Shown: positions 5,122 through 11,280 of the stretch, piece after piece | Position numbering within the stretch: position 1 is the first letter of the stretch | Layout of the letters: each line of letters opens with the position of its first letter | Notes under the pieces: model-generated | Database searches by the model: none | What the model was told of the DNA's origin: nothing | The model's input: the letters and a program-made list of their open reading frames with translations, nothing else | Origin: JBHENW01 sp046261875 | Lineage (GTDB): Bacteria > Acidobacteriota > Thermoanaerobaculia > UBA5066 > Gp7-AA6 | Reading direction: 5' to 3' | Assembly (NCBI GenBank): GCA_046261875.1 | Contig: JBHENW010000191.1 | Coordinates: 1-11,280, forward strand | Length of the DNA: 11,280 nucleotides | Position numbers and translations under genes: made by a program

Positions 5122-6153
5122 ATGGCCGTCGTAGAAACGCGGGCCCTCACCAAGCGCTACGCGGGCTCGGTGCAGGCCGCGGTGGACGGAGTGGACCTGG
5201 AGACCCGCGAAGGGGAGTTCCTGGTCCTCCTCGGCCCTTCCGGCTCGGGAAAGACCACGGTCCTCCGCATGATCGCCGGGCTCGAGGAGCCGACCTCCGG
5301 CGACATCGCGATCGGCGGCCGCGTGGTCAACGACCTCTCGCCGCGCGAGCGCGGGATCGCGATGGTCTTCCAGAGCTACGCTCTGTATCCGCACCTGACC
5401 GTCTTCAAGAACATCGCCTTTCCACTGAAAGCCCAGAGGGTCCCGAGAAACGAGCACCGCGCCCGGGTCGAGCGCGCCGCGGCGATGTTCGGCATCGGGG
5501 GGCTGCTGGAACGGAAGCCCCGCCAGCTCTCCGGCGGCGAGCGCCAGCGCGTGGCGCTGGCCCGCGCCCTCGTGCGCGACCCTTCGGTCTTCCTCCTCGA
5601 CGAACCCCTGTCCAACCTGGATGCGAAGCTGCGCGCCTCGGCTCGCGAGGAGCTCCAGAAGTTCCAGAACGAGATTAAGACGACGACGATCTACGTGACC
5701 CACGACCAGATCGAGGCGATGGCCATGGGCGATCGCGTGGTCATCATGAACGCGGGCAGGGTCCGGCAGGTCGGGACGCCCGCCGAGGTCTACGACGATC
5801 CGGCGGACACGTTCGTCGCGACGTTTCTCGGCTCGCCGCCGATGAACCTGCTGACCCGCGGCGATCTCCTCGTGGGCTTCCGGCCCGAGCACTTCCGCCC
5901 GGTCGCGGCCGGGACGGCGGCCGGCGCGCGGCTCGCCTTTCACGTCGAGCTGGCGGAGTACCTCGGCGCGGAGCGGCTTCTGTACGGCCGGCTGACCGAG
6001 CGCCCGGGGGATCCGGAGGTCGTCTCCCGGATCCCCGCCTACCTGCCGGCCCCTTCCCCCGGCGAGACGGCCGTTTTCGGGGTCGCTCCGGAGCACCTGC
6101 GGTTCTTCGAGGCCGCCTCGGGGCGGCGGACGCAACGGCGGGCCGCCCCGTGA
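5122..6153 (+). CDS. ABC transporter ATPase (MalK/UgpC-like)
   Basis: A 343-residue cytoplasmic ATPase that powers the importer. All motifs are present: Walker A GPSGSGKT (38-45), Q-loop MVFQSYALYPH (Gln84), signature LSGGE (136-140), Walker B VFLLDE (156-161), D-loop SNLD (164-167) and switch His194 in THDQIEAM. The C-terminal extension contains V-G-F-R-P-E-H, a mark of the TOBE/OB regulatory domain of carbohydrate importers, but is a little shorter than in typical MalK (about 370 residues). The ATG at 5122 matches the family N-terminus. A TTG at 5017, directly after the preceding stop, would add 35 Ala/Pro/Arg-rich residues with no family resemblance. No clear Shine-Dalgarno precedes the ATG. 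Its stop overlaps the first permease start by 4 nt (GTGA). Confidence 0.93.
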   Translation: MAVVETRALTKRYAGSVQAAVDGVDLETREGEFLVLLGPSGSGKTTVLRMIAGLEEPTSGDIAIGGRVVNDLSPRERGIAMVFQSYALYPHLTVFKNIAFPLKAQRVPRNEHRARVERAAAMFGIGGLLERKPRQLSGGERQRVALARALVRDPSVFLLDEPLSNLDAKLRASAREELQKFQNEIKTTTIYVTHDQIEAMAMGDRVVIMNAGRVRQVGTPAEVYDDPADTFVATFLGSPPMNLLTRGDLLVGFRPEHFRPVAAGTAAGARLAFHVELAEYLGAERLLYGRLTERPGDPEVVSRIPAYLPAPSPGETAVFGVAPEHLRFFEAASGRRTQRRAAP

Positions 6154-7037
6154 GCCGGGGTCCGCGCGGCGGGGGAAACGGAGCGCTGCTGCTCTTGCCC
6201 GCGGCCTTCTACATCTTCGCGCTCATCGGCATCCCCTTCGCGCTGGCGATCCTCTACAGCGTCACGGACATCAAGGTCGCGAGCGAGGGCTTCCGGTTCG
6301 TCGGCGGGCGCAACTTCCGGGGCATCCTCGAGAGCCCGACTTTCCGCTTCGCCCTGCGCAACTCGTTCCTCTTCGCGGTGAGCTCCCAGATCCTCGTCGT
6401 GGCGGGGGCGACGGCCCTCGCGATCGCCCTGCAGGAGCCCTTCCGCGGGCGCCGCTTCGTGCGCTTCCTCATCCTGCTTCCGTGGGTCGCGCCGATCTCG
6501 CTCGGCGCCATCGGATGGAAGTGGATCCTCGATTCCATTTACTCCATCATCAACTGGGTCCTCGCGGCGGCCGGGCTCGTCCATCCGATGGACCCGCCGA
6601 TGTGGCTCGGGGAGCCAGGCCTCGCGATGGTCTCGGTGATCACGGTCCACGTCTGGCGGATGCTCCCCTTCGCGACCGTCGTCCTCCTCGCCGGGCTGAC
6701 CTCGATCCCTCGCGACCTGCCGGAGGCGGCGGCCGTGGACGGCGCCGGCTTCTGGCGGACCCACTTCGCGATCACGCTCCCGATGATCCGGCCCATCGTC
6801 CTCGTGGCGGCCCTCTTCGGGATCATCTTTACCTTCACCGACATGGCCGTCGTCTACATCCTGACGCGCGGGGGGCCGCACGACGCGACGCAGGTCCTGC
6901 CATCGCTGGCGTTTTTCACCGGCATCCTAGGGGGCGACCTGGCTGGCGGGGCCGCGATCTCCCTTTTCCTCTTCCCGCTCCTCCTCGCCGTGGCGCTCGT
7001 CGTCCTGCGCGTGGCGCGGCGGACGGAGGTCGCGTGA
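6150..7037 (+). CDS. ABC transporter permease, MalF/UgpA-like
   Basis: A 295-residue inner-membrane protein forming half of the importer channel. About six hydrophobic segments are visible, the first at about 11-37. The cytoplasmic EAA loop, which docks on the ATPase, reads E-A-A-A-V-D-G-A-G-F-W (192-202) and ends in I-T-L-P. The start is GTG at 6150 within a GTGA overlap with the ATPase gene, so translation is probably coupled; only a weak purine-rich stretch precedes it. There is no large periplasmic loop like that of E. coli MalF, which fits the shorter UgpA/LacF type. Its last 4 bases overlap the second permease gene. Confidence 0.92.
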   Translation: MSRGPRGGGNGALLLLPAAFYIFALIGIPFALAILYSVTDIKVASEGFRFVGGRNFRGILESPTFRFALRNSFLFAVSSQILVVAGATALAIALQEPFRGRRFVRFLILLPWVAPISLGAIGWKWILDSIYSIINWVLAAAGLVHPMDPPMWLGEPGLAMVSVITVHVWRMLPFATVVLLAGLTSIPRDLPEAAAVDGAGFWRTHFAITLPMIRPIVLVAALFGIIFTFTDMAVVYILTRGGPHDATQVLPSLAFFTGILGGDLAGGAAISLFLFPLLLAVALVVLRVARRTEVA

Positions 7038-7870
7038 AGATTGCCGCGGTCCGCGGCGCATGGCGGCTGCCGGTCGTCGCGCTTTTCGGCGTTTTCCTCT
7101 CCTTTCCCTTCTACTGGATGCTCATCACGAGCTTCAAACGCACGAGCGACCTCTACGATCTCGAGAACAACCCGTTCGTCTTCAACGAGCCGCCGACGCT
7201 CGACCACTGGATGCTGCTCTTCCGCCAGACGCTGTATGGCCGCTGGCTCGGAAACACGGCGTTCGTCGGCATCCTGGTCGTCGCGATCACGCTCGTCCTC
7301 GCGGTCCCGGCGGCCTACGCCCTGGCTCGGCGAGCCGGCCGCTGGGGGGAGCGGGCGGGGATCGCCATGTTCCTGATGTACCTCGTGCCCCCGACCCTGC
7401 TCTTCATCCCGCTGTCGCGCGTCGTCGCGGCCCTGGGTCTGCAGGACAGCCTCTGGTCGCTCGTGATCGTCTATCCGACCTTCACGGTCCCGTTCTCGAC
7501 CTGGCTGCTCATGGGCTTCTTCAAGTCCATCCCGCGGGACCTGGAGGACGCGGCCATGGTGGACGGGTTCACGCGGATGGCGACGTTCTGGCGCGTCGTC
7601 GTGCCGATCGCGTTCTCCGGGATCCTGACGGTCGCCATCTTCTCCTTCACGCTGGTGATCCAGGAGTTCGTCTACGCTCTGACGTTTATCTCCTCGGCCT
7701 CGGAGCAGACCGTCGGCGTCGGGGTGCCGATCTTCCTGATCCGCGGCGACGTCTATTACTGGGGGTCGCTCATGGCGGCCTGCCTCTTCGCGAGCGTGCC
7801 CGTCGCGATCCTCTACAACGTCTTCCTCGACCGCTTCATCGCGGGCTTCACGGCCGGAGCGGTCAAATGA
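7034..7870 (+). CDS. ABC transporter permease, MalG/UgpE-like
   Basis: A 278-residue inner-membrane protein, the second half of the channel. It shows the typical MalG opening: a membrane segment (about 12-30) followed by F-P-F-Y-W-M-L-I-T-S-F-K and a periplasmic stretch. About six hydrophobic segments are visible in total. The EAA loop is E-D-A-A-M-V-D-G-F-T (171-180), with a charge substitution at its second position that is common in this family. The start is GTG at 7034 within a GTGA overlap, preceded by a strong GGAGG 5 nt upstream. Its stop overlaps the decarboxylase start by 4 nt (ATGA). With the binding protein, ATPase and first permease it completes a full import system. Confidence 0.92.
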   Translation: MKIAAVRGAWRLPVVALFGVFLSFPFYWMLITSFKRTSDLYDLENNPFVFNEPPTLDHWMLLFRQTLYGRWLGNTAFVGILVVAITLVLAVPAAYALARRAGRWGERAGIAMFLMYLVPPTLLFIPLSRVVAALGLQDSLWSLVIVYPTFTVPFSTWLLMGFFKSIPRDLEDAAMVDGFTRMATFWRVVVPIAFSGILTVAIFSFTLVIQEFVYALTFISSASEQTVGVGVPIFLIRGDVYYWGSLMAACLFASVPVAILYNVFLDRFIAGFTAGAVK

Positions 7871-9339
7871 CCGGCCAAAGACGGGCGCCGGATGGGGCCG
7901 GGCGCGGGAGCTTCCACATGACCCCCGACGAGTTCCGGCGTAAAGGACGCCAGGTGATCGACTGGATCGCCGACTACCACGAGCGGGTCGAAGCCTTCCC
8001 CGTGCTTTCCCGGGCTCAGCCGGGCGACCTCCGAGCGGCCCTGCCAGCGGATCCGCCCGAGCGCGGCGAGCCCTTCGAAGCCGTGCTCGGCGACCTCGAG
8101 CGCTTGATCCTCCCGGGGATCACGCACTGGCAGTCCCCGAACTTCTTCGCCTACTTCCCGTCGAACGGCTCGGGTCCGGCGATCCTCGGTGACCTGCTCT
8201 CCTCCGGCCTGGGCGTCCAGGGAATGCTCTGGGCCACGAGCCCCGCCTGCACGGAGCTCGAGACCCACGCGCTCGACTGGCTCGCGTCCATGCTCGGGCT
8301 CCCCCCGGCCTTCTCTTCGGGCGGCAGCGGGGGGGGCGTCATCCAGGACACGGCCTCGAGTGCCACGCTCTGCGCCGTTCTCGCGGGGCGCGAGCGGGCG
8401 ACCGGATGGAGGACGAACGAGACGGGGACCGACGGCCGGCTCGTCGCGTACGCCTCGACTCAGGCGCATTCTTCCATCGACAAAGCGGTCAAGATCGCCG
8501 GGATCGGCCTGTCGAACCTGCGCAAGATCGAGGTGGACGAGCGGTACGCGATGCGCCCGGAGCGTCTCGCGGAAGCGATCGCGAAGGATCGGCGGGAGGG
8601 CCGGATTCCCGCGTTCGTCTGCGCGACGATCGGGACGACCTCCTCGAACGCGATCGACCCGCTGCCCGAGATCGGCCGCATCTGCCGCCGCGAGGGGGTC
8701 TGGCTCCACGTGGATGCCGCGATGGCGGGAACCGCCGCGCTCTGCCCGGAACTCCGTTTCATCCACGACGGCCTCGAGCTCGCCGACAGCTATTGCGTGA
8801 ACCCGCACAAGTGGATGTTCACGACGTTCGACTGCGACGCGTTCTGGGTCGCCGACCGGGCCGCGCTCATAAAGACGCTCTCCATCCTGCCGGAGTACCT
8901 GCGCAACAAAGCGACGGAGTCCGGGGCGGTCATCGACTACCGGGACTGGCACGTCCAGCTCGGACGCCGCTTCCGCGCCTTGAAGCTCTGGCTCGTCATC
9001 CGCCACTACGGCGTCGAAGGCCTGAGGCACCACGTCCGCCGGCACGTGGAGCTGGCGCAGCGTCTGGTCGGGTGGGTCGAGGAAAGCACGGACTTCGAGC
9101 TCGCCGCGCCGGCGCCCTTGAACCTCGTCTGCTTCCGGCACCGCGCCGGCGACGCCTTCAACCAGGCCCTCCTCGAGCTGTTGAACGCGAGCGGGAAGCT
9201 CTACCTGACCCACACGACGCTGTCCGGCCGCTACGTCCTGAGGCTCTGCGTCGGGCAGACCTGGACCGAGCAGCGACACGTCGAGAGCGCGTGGCGACAG
9301 ATCCGGGAAACGGCGGAGGAGGTCGGGCCGACGAGCTGA
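7867..9339 (+). CDS. PLP-dependent aromatic-L-amino-acid-decarboxylase-family enzyme
   Basis: A 490-residue fold-type I, group II decarboxylase that removes CO2 from an amino acid, probably aromatic, giving an amine. The PLP lysine is in V-N-P-H-K-W (Lys315). His201 (A-H-S-S-I-D) stacks on the cofactor, Asp283 (H-V-D-A-A-M-A-G) binds its ring nitrogen, and I-G-T-T-S (255-259) binds phosphate. Tyr344 in L-P-E-Y-L-R is kept, which in this family favours decarboxylation over the aldehyde-synthase reaction seen when Tyr becomes Phe. The S-P-A-C-T-E-L-E segment and D-Y-R-D-W-H-V-Q-L-G-R-R-F-R also match. Two starts are credible: ATG 7867 (ATGA overlap, GGAG 7 nt upstream) and ATG 7918 (GGGAG 7 nt upstream), which would give 473 residues and open directly on the conserved helix. 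I list the longer. Substrate (Trp, Phe, Tyr, Dopa or other) is not decided. Confidence 0.92.
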   Translation: MTGQRRAPDGAGRGSFHMTPDEFRRKGRQVIDWIADYHERVEAFPVLSRAQPGDLRAALPADPPERGEPFEAVLGDLERLILPGITHWQSPNFFAYFPSNGSGPAILGDLLSSGLGVQGMLWATSPACTELETHALDWLASMLGLPPAFSSGGSGGGVIQDTASSATLCAVLAGRERATGWRTNETGTDGRLVAYASTQAHSSIDKAVKIAGIGLSNLRKIEVDERYAMRPERLAEAIAKDRREGRIPAFVCATIGTTSSNAIDPLPEIGRICRREGVWLHVDAAMAGTAALCPELRFIHDGLELADSYCVNPHKWMFTTFDCDAFWVADRAALIKTLSILPEYLRNKATESGAVIDYRDWHVQLGRRFRALKLWLVIRHYGVEGLRHHVRRHVELAQRLVGWVEESTDFELAAPAPLNLVCFRHRAGDAFNQALLELLNASGKLYLTHTTLSGRYVLRLCVGQTWTEQRHVESAWRQIRETAEEVGPTS

Positions 9340-9360
9340 CCGGCTATCGCACGCCGGTCA
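9337..9360. terminator. Bidirectional hairpin at a convergent gene junction
   Basis: TGACCGGC (9337-9344) pairs exactly with GCCGGTCA (9353-9360) around an 8-nt loop. The 5' arm begins with the decarboxylase stop codon, and the opposing kinase stop (9346-9344) runs from the loop into the stem. No T-run follows on either side, so it is not a textbook intrinsic terminator; it may pause polymerase or define mRNA 3' ends for both genes. Confidence 0.5.
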
Positions 9361-11280
9361 CGAGGTGGAGGTCTTCGAGCAGCCGCCGATAGGAATACAC
9401 GTACGACTTGCCGTCGGCCGACATCAGGGCGGGGCCCACGCTGAGAATGCCCGCGGTGTCGGCGGGGGCAAAGGATCGAACCGCCTCCCGTCGGCCGGTC
9501 GCCAGGTCCACACGGGCCACGTGGAGCTCCGTCTGCTCGCTGCGCAACCCCACGAACAGGCCGCGGCCGTCTTCGGTCCAGCGGACGACGATCTCTTCCC
9601 GCTCGAGCCCGGGGACGCTCTTCGGCTCGCCGCTGCCCGTCGGATACAGCATCGTCCGCCGGTCCGGTGAGATCGCCGCCACCCACCGGCCGTCCGGCGA
9701 CACGCCCCCGCCGAACTGCGAAGCTCCCTCCTGAGAAATCGGGCGCCTGTCGCCGGTCTCCGTGTCCACGACGTAGAGGCGCGCGCCTCCGCCGGTCTCG
9801 CTCCCGCGCACGATCGCGCGGCGTCCGTCGGGCATCCAGATCGCCCACTGGAGCCCGAAGCCCTTCATCGGGACGGTCTGCGGTGTGCCGGCGCCGGTCG
9901 GGAGGATCAGAAGCTCGGGGGGGTCGCTCAGGCTCTGCGCGAGGACTCGCCTCCCATCGGGGGACAACGACATGCTGCGCGCCCTCCCGAGCAGGACGGC
10001 CGGTGACCCGTCGGTCTGGCGCACGTAAGCGAGATAGGTCTCCCCGCCTCCCGTCGCGGCGCCCTGCTCGTCGAAGAGCAGCGTCCGGCCGTCGGCGGAG
10101 AGGTCCGAGGGAAACGACCAGTCGTGCCAGGACAGGTTGCGCTCGCTCGACTCGCCGGGGGCGAGCGCCAGGATCTCTCGCCGCCTCGAGGTGCTCGTGA
10201 GCAGGATCCGGCCGTCGCGTCCGACGTCGCGCACACGCGCGTAGCCGAGCAGCGGGAGGACCGTCCGCGACTCGCCGGAAGGCCCGACTGCCTGCAGGCC
10301 ATCGCCCGTGTACCAGACCTCTTCCCCTCCGGCGGACCAGGAGAGGCCGTCCAGGGTCGAGGTGACCCCGCTCTGAAAGAGACGGCGGCCTTTCAGGTCG
10401 ACGACGACGACCCGGCCGAGGGTGTCGCCCCGCTGGGGATGCTCGGCGTAGGCGATCCGCTGCCCGTCCGGTGAGAAACAAGGCATATCCATCCAGCCGG
10501 GCGAGGTCGCCAGGACGGTTCCGATCGGATACTCGAGGCGCCACTGACCCTTTTCCAGACGCGTGACGACGAGGTCCGCGGCGTTGGGCGACCAGTCCGC
10601 GTCCGTCACGTCGTTGGCGACCTCCCGCGGCGCCCTACCGTTCAACGGCATGCGGGCCAGCGTCCCGATGAGCTCGAAGCCGGACAGATAGCGCTGCCGC
10701 AGCAGCAGCGCGAGCTCGCTCGAAGAGGAGACCGCGGCGAGCGCCGCGTTCGAGACTCCCAGCGGGCGGGACTCCGGCGAGTCGGCCTGGGTCGTAAAGA
10801 GCTCGGCCGGCTTCCCGTCCCAGGCGGCCGAGTACACGATCGTCTTGCCGTCCGGCGCGAAGCGCGCTCTCTGCACCGCGCCGCGGCGGAACGTGACCTG
10901 GCGGAAGGAGGGCTGGTTTGCCGGCGCCTCGGCGGCCGGCCGGCGCAGGAGGAGAACGGCGGCGAGCGCCCCGACGGCGAGCCCCGCCACGGCCGGCACG
11001 AGCCAGCCTCGCCGCGGGCGGCCCGGGGTCGCCGCGAGCGTCGCGGTCGATGTCTCGGAGAGATGGTCCCGGACGCTCTTCAAGTCGCGCGCGAGGTCCT
11101 TCGTCGAGACGTAGCGCTCCTCCGGCTCCTTCGCCAGGCAGCGTTCGATGATCCAGCGCAGCGGCGCCGGAGCCGCCGGGTTGAGCTGCGCGACCGACCT
11201 CGGCTCCTCGCGCAGGATGGCGGCGAGCGTCTCGACTCCCGTCTTCCGTTGGAAGGCGCGCTCACCCGTGGCCATCTCGT
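9344..11280 (-). CDS. Ser/Thr protein kinase with C-terminal PD40/TolB-like beta-propeller (N-terminus outside window)
   Basis: Read leftward from the right edge; about 645 codons are present, without the start or the catalytic loop. Residues 1-74 (counted from the first Met inside the window) are the end of a kinase C-lobe: E-M-A-T-G-E-R-A-F, I-L-R-E-E-P and R-C-L-A-K-E-P-E-E-R-Y, the last with the conserved subdomain XI Arg. A single membrane helix lies at about 91-110, flanked by Arg residues. The remaining 530 residues carry repeated S-P-D-G or A-P-D-G blades, for example at about 140-143 and in C-F-S-P-D-G, S-L-S-P-D-G and G-V-S-P-D-G, typical of a PD40/WD40-like propeller. The layout is a cytoplasmic kinase tied to an outer sensory or binding domain. 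This architecture is especially common in Acidobacteriota. Ligand and target unknown. Confidence 0.88.
   Translation of the reverse strand, partial: EMATGERAFQRKTGVETLAAILREEPRSVAQLNPAAPAPLRWIIERCLAKEPEERYVSTKDLARDLKSVRDHLSETSTATLAATPGRPRRGWLVPAVAGLAVGALAAVLLLRRPAAEAPANQPSFRQVTFRRGAVQRARFAPDGKTIVYSAAWDGKPAELFTTQADSPESRPLGVSNAALAAVSSSSELALLLRQRYLSGFELIGTLARMPLNGRAPREVANDVTDADWSPNAADLVVTRLEKGQWRLEYPIGTVLATSPGWMDMPCFSPDGQRIAYAEHPQRGDTLGRVVVVDLKGRRLFQSGVTSTLDGLSWSAGGEEVWYTGDGLQAVGPSGESRTVLPLLGYARVRDVGRDGRILLTSTSRRREILALAPGESSERNLSWHDWSFPSDLSADGRTLLFDEQGAATGGGETYLAYVRQTDGSPAVLLGRARSMSLSPDGRRVLAQSLSDPPELLILPTGAGTPQTVPMKGFGLQWAIWMPDGRRAIVRGSETGGGARLYVVDTETGDRRPISQEGASQFGGGVSPDGRWVAAISPDRRTMLYPTGSGEPKSVPGLEREEIVVRWTEDGRGLFVGLRSEQTELHVARVDLATGRREAVRSFAPADTAGILSVGPALMSADGKSYVYSYRRLLEDLHLVTGVR

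Noticed and set aside
5019..5125. A run of cloning-type restriction sites (GGCGCC, CCCGGG, GCGGCCGC, GTCGAC, GGGCCC, GGATCC, TCTAGA, CCATGG) resembling a vector polylinker
   Set aside because: GC-rich intergenic DNA often contains such sites. They are irregularly spaced, and the genes on both sides form a coherent natural transporter operon with no vector sequence.
3730..6135. An 801-codon open frame on the minus strand
   Set aside because: It lies opposite the binding-protein and ABC ATPase genes. The product is low-complexity Arg/Asp/Val sequence, explained by GC-rich codon positions.
7813..9279. A 488-codon open frame on the minus strand
   Set aside because: It is antisense to the decarboxylase, which has every expected PLP motif; the reverse product has none.

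Overview
This 11.28 kb window is GC-rich bacterial DNA, tightly packed with genes; no intergenic gap exceeds about 110 bases. The gene set points to Acidobacteriota or a similar high-GC soil or environmental lineage: a Ser/Thr kinase fused to a PD40-type beta-propeller, a MoxR/Mg-chelatase-like ATPase, a Tat-exported solute-binding protein and a PLP decarboxylase. This is an inference from gene style, not a demonstrated taxonomy.

Left block, all read leftward (bases 1-3639). A single-cysteine thioredoxin-fold protein (3157-3639) is followed by a MoxR-like AAA+ ATPase (1550-3094) and an HpcH/HpaI-family class II aldolase (755-1531) that appears to use a CTG start. Next comes a two-gene toxin-antitoxin module: a ribbon-helix-helix antitoxin (481-717) and a MazF/PemK endoribonuclease (138-503). 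At the left edge, the first 18 codons of what looks like an IS110-family transposase begin at base 54 and run out of the window. An 11-bp inverted repeat spanning 54-126 would fold over the transposase ribosome binding site and start codon in transcripts arriving from the toxin gene.

Central block, read rightward (3667-9339). This is a five-gene operon: a Tat-signal solute-binding protein, an ABC ATPase, two MalF/MalG-like permeases, and an aromatic-L-amino-acid-decarboxylase-family enzyme. The last three junctions are 4-base stop/start overlaps (GTGA, GTGA, ATGA), so the decarboxylase is translationally linked to the importer. A stem-loop lies between the binding-protein and ATPase genes. 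The two blocks diverge from a 27-bp gap carrying a perfect TATAAT on one strand and an overlapping -10-like element on the other.

Right block (9344 to the edge), read leftward. This is the C-terminal part of a membrane-anchored Ser/Thr kinase with a PD40/TolB-like propeller; its catalytic core lies outside the window. It converges on the decarboxylase gene with only 4 bp between stop codons, and a perfect 8-bp-stem hairpin spans both stops.

No rRNA, tRNA or CRISPR array was seen. The points most worth a second look are the structured leader of the IS110-like gene, the coupling of an amino-acid decarboxylase to a carbohydrate-type ABC importer, the CTG-start aldolase in frame with the upstream ATPase, and the shared divergent promoter.
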